A stretch of 64,000 nucleotides of DNA, taken from the NCBI GenBank assembly GCA_051872395.1, contig JBJEDU010000031.1, positions 1 to 64,000 on the forward strand, written 5' to 3'. Made by a program: the position numbers and the translations under genes. Positions within the stretch are counted from its first letter, which is position 1, and each line of letters opens with the position of its first letter. The notes beneath the pieces are model-generated. The model saw only the letters and a list, made by a program, of their open reading frames with translations. It searched no databases and had not been told where the DNA came from. Source of the stretch: JBJEDU01 sp051872395 (GTDB lineage: Bacteria; Bacillota_I; Bacilli_A; RFN20; CAG-826). Below are positions 62,197-64,000 of this stretch, piece by piece.

Positions 62197-63624
62197 ATGA
62201 ATTTCGAAGCAGTTATTGGTTTAGAAATCCATGTTGAAATGAAAACAAAATCTAAAATGTTTTCATCTTCACCTGTTAAATTTGGTGAAACTCCAAATAC
62301 TTTAGTCACTCCTTTAGATATGGCTTTTCCTGGAACGATGCCAGTCGTTAATAAACAAGCAGTCATAAACGCGATAAGGGTGTGTCATGCTTTAAATATG
62401 ACTATTGACCATGAATTATGGTTTGATAGAAAAAATTATTTTTATAGTGATTTACCAAAAGGTTATCAAATTACCCAACAAGCGCGTCCAATTGGTAAAG
62501 AAGGATATTTAATTGTCTCAACCAAAGATGGAGAAAGAAAAATAGAAATTGAAAGACTCCATATGGAAGAAGATACTTGTAAACAACTCCATTCGTGGGA
62601 TTGTTCCCTTTTAGACTATAATCGCGCTGGTATTCCACTTATTGAGATTGTTTCTAAACCAGATATTAGAACGGGAGAAGAAGCGATGAAATATGTTGAA
62701 AAGATTCGCTCTATCGTTTCTTTTTTAGGAGTATCAGATGGCAAGATGGAGGAAGGTTCACTTCGCTGTGATGTCAATATTTCTATTCGACCAGTCGGAA
62801 GTGAAAAACTTGGAACAAAAGTTGAAATTAAAAACTTAAATAGTATCGCAAATGTCGAAAAAGCTATCAATTATGAATTTAATAGACAAGTTAGTCTCGT
62901 ATTAAACGGTGAAGAAGTTGGACAAGAGACGAGAAGATTTGATGAAGGTAAAAAAGAAACAGTATTGATGAGAGTAAAAACTGATGCAGTAGATTACAAA
63001 TATTTTACTGAACCAAATATTACTCCAATTAAACTAAGTGATGAATTTATTAATAATGCGATAAAAACTTCAAACGAATTAGCGGATTCACGTTTAGCGA
63101 GATATCACAAATTAGGACTTAATGATTATGATTCTTCTTTACTCATTCAAGATATAGAAGTCTCTGACTATTTTGATGATATTTTAAAGTGTGGTGCAAG
63201 TGCAAAAGTCGCTGCAAACTGGGTTAATGTCGATATTCAATCTATCTTAAATAAAAACAATATTTCTATTAGTGATTTTCCTGTTTCTTCTAGTAAGATG
63301 GCGACTTTAATTAAAGCCTTAGATTCTAATAAAATCACTAATAAACAAGCAAGAGAAATATTTAATAAATTATTAATTAATAATAATTTTGATTTAGATA
63401 ACGCAATTAAAGAATTATCTTCATCACTCATTTCTAGTGATGATGAACTTCAAAGAATCATTAATGAAATTATTGATAATAATCCTCAATCAGTTATTGA
63501 TTACAAAGCTGGAAAAGATCGCGCAGTGGGATTTTTAATGGGTCAATTAATGAAAAGAACCCAAGGAAAAGTTAACCCTTCTGTAGCCAATAAAATGATT
63601 GTTGAACAATTAAAAAATAGATAA
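62197..63624 (+). CDS. gatB: Asp/Glu-tRNA amidotransferase subunit B
   Basis: Kinase/transamidase subunit that amidates mischarged Glu-tRNA(Gln). The start at ATG 62197 gives MNFEAVIGLEIHVEMKTKSK, the conserved N-terminus, and leaves 12 bases from GGAGG; an ATG four codons earlier has GGAGG directly against it. Seen: DLPKGYQITQQ, EIERLHMEEDTCK, LDYNRAGIPLIEIVSKPD, MEEGSLRCDVNISI, KVEIKNLNS, RVKTDAVDYKYFTEPNI, then the helical and Yqey-like tail. 475 residues, complete. Confidence 0.97.
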   Translation: MNFEAVIGLEIHVEMKTKSKMFSSSPVKFGETPNTLVTPLDMAFPGTMPVVNKQAVINAIRVCHALNMTIDHELWFDRKNYFYSDLPKGYQITQQARPIGKEGYLIVSTKDGERKIEIERLHMEEDTCKQLHSWDCSLLDYNRAGIPLIEIVSKPDIRTGEEAMKYVEKIRSIVSFLGVSDGKMEEGSLRCDVNISIRPVGSEKLGTKVEIKNLNSIANVEKAINYEFNRQVSLVLNGEEVGQETRRFDEGKKETVLMRVKTDAVDYKYFTEPNITPIKLSDEFINNAIKTSNELADSRLARYHKLGLNDYDSSLLIQDIEVSDYFDDILKCGASAKVAANWVNVDIQSILNKNNISISDFPVSSSKMATLIKALDSNKITNKQAREIFNKLLINNNFDLDNAIKELSSSLISSDDELQRIINEIIDNNPQSVIDYKAGKDRAVGFLMGQLMKRTQGKVNPSVANKMIVEQLKNR

Positions 63625-63643
63625 AAAGATGAGGTGATATTTT

Positions 63644-64000
63644 ATGGCAGTGTTAGTGACAGGTGGAACTGGATATATTGGTAGTCATACAGTCGTCGAA
63701 CTACTCAATAACAAATTTGATGAAGTTGTCATCGTTGATAATCTTGTCAATTCTAAAGAAGAAGTGTTGACTCGAATTGAAAAGATTACTGGTATTCGAC
63801 CAAAGTTTTATAAAGTTGATGTCAAAGACCGTGATGCTTTAGAAGAAGTATTCAAAAAAGAAAATATTACTGACGTCATTCATTTCGCCGGTTTAAAAGC
63901 TGTTGGTGAAAGTTGTTTAAAACCTGGGTTATATGTTTATAACAACATTGGTTCAACACTTACCCTTCTAGAATTAATGGTTAAATATCACGTTAAAAAT
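63644..64000 (+). CDS. galE: UDP-glucose 4-epimerase, partial at the window edge
   Basis: Interconverts UDP-galactose and UDP-glucose; completes the Leloir pathway with the galTKM operon 48 kb upstream and can supply UDP-galactose for surface polysaccharide. First 119 codons only. Seen: the NAD-binding GGTGYIGSHTVVELL, the acidic VIVDNLVNS strand end, and IHFAGLKAVGESCLKP (the GalE HFAGLKAVGES block). SD GAGGTGA ten bases before the ATG. The rest lies beyond 64000. Confidence 0.96.
   Translation, partial: MAVLVTGGTGYIGSHTVVELLNNKFDEVVIVDNLVNSKEEVLTRIEKITGIRPKFYKVDVKDRDALEEVFKKENITDVIHFAGLKAVGESCLKPGLYVYNNIGSTLTLLELMVKYHVKN

Overview
The window is AT-rich bacterial DNA read with the standard bacterial code: Trp is TGG throughout, and TGA is a true stop, for example at the conserved end of rlmH. 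The gene order gdpP-rplI-dnaB-walJ-rlmH, short lipoprotein signals ending in S-C, GatCAB with a separate AsnRS, and ECF-type thiamine uptake all point to a low-GC Gram-positive lineage (Bacillota/Bacilli, possibly an uncultured gut clade near the Tenericutes). No tRNA, rRNA, CRISPR array, insertion sequence or prophage was seen; the only RNA gene I am sure of is tmRNA (ssrA).

Layout. (1) 1-11.8 kb is a tightly packed plus-strand glycan-use operon: GH43 lipoprotein, sugar-binding lipoprotein, two permeases, a dedicated ATPase with a long insertion, an SGNH esterase lipoprotein, cytoplasmic GH36 alpha-galactosidase and a GH2 enzyme. (2) 11.8-15.4 kb is a convergent Leloir operon galT-galK-galM; galE lies at the far right edge (63.6 kb). 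(3) 15.7-21.2 kb is a housekeeping block: c-di-AMP phosphodiesterase gdpP, rplI, dnaB, walJ, rlmH and a small unknown gene. (4) 21.3-26.6 kb holds a membrane protein, a PII-like protein/cation antiporter pair, tmRNA, and a degV/XRE-regulator pair divergent from a 45-residue protein across an inverted repeat. (5) 26.7-30.4 kb and 39.8-44.9 kb hold cell-surface polysaccharide genes: Wzy-like and Wzx-like membrane proteins, a TupA-like ATP-grasp protein and three glycosyltransferases. (6) Between these lies an opp oligopeptide transport operon (30.5-39.8 kb) that ends in a membrane-anchored BspA-type leucine-rich-repeat protein. (7) 44.9-64 kb has ung, a TPP riboswitch with thiT, an unknown membrane protein, a DUF402 phosphatase, tsaE-tsaB-rimI-tsaD, asnS, three unknown membrane proteins, a thioredoxin-like lipoprotein, pcrA-ligA, gatCAB and the start of galE.

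How it fits together. Surface GH43 and esterase would trim a decorated plant or host glycan, the ABC importer would bring oligosaccharides in, GH36 and GH2 would release galactose and other sugars, and GalM/K/T/E would feed them into central metabolism. UDP-galactose could also supply the surface-polysaccharide genes.

Points most worth a second look: several genes at transcript heads have a -10-like hexamer ending only 7-10 bases before ATG and no Shine-Dalgarno sequence, which suggests leaderless mRNAs; a large insertion in the sugar ABC ATPase; a PII-like/antiporter pair with its own promoter and operator-like repeat; a BspA-like protein inside the opp operon; an N-terminally extended ThiT; a possible frameshift at the start of the GH43 gene; and a possible structured small RNA before pcrA.
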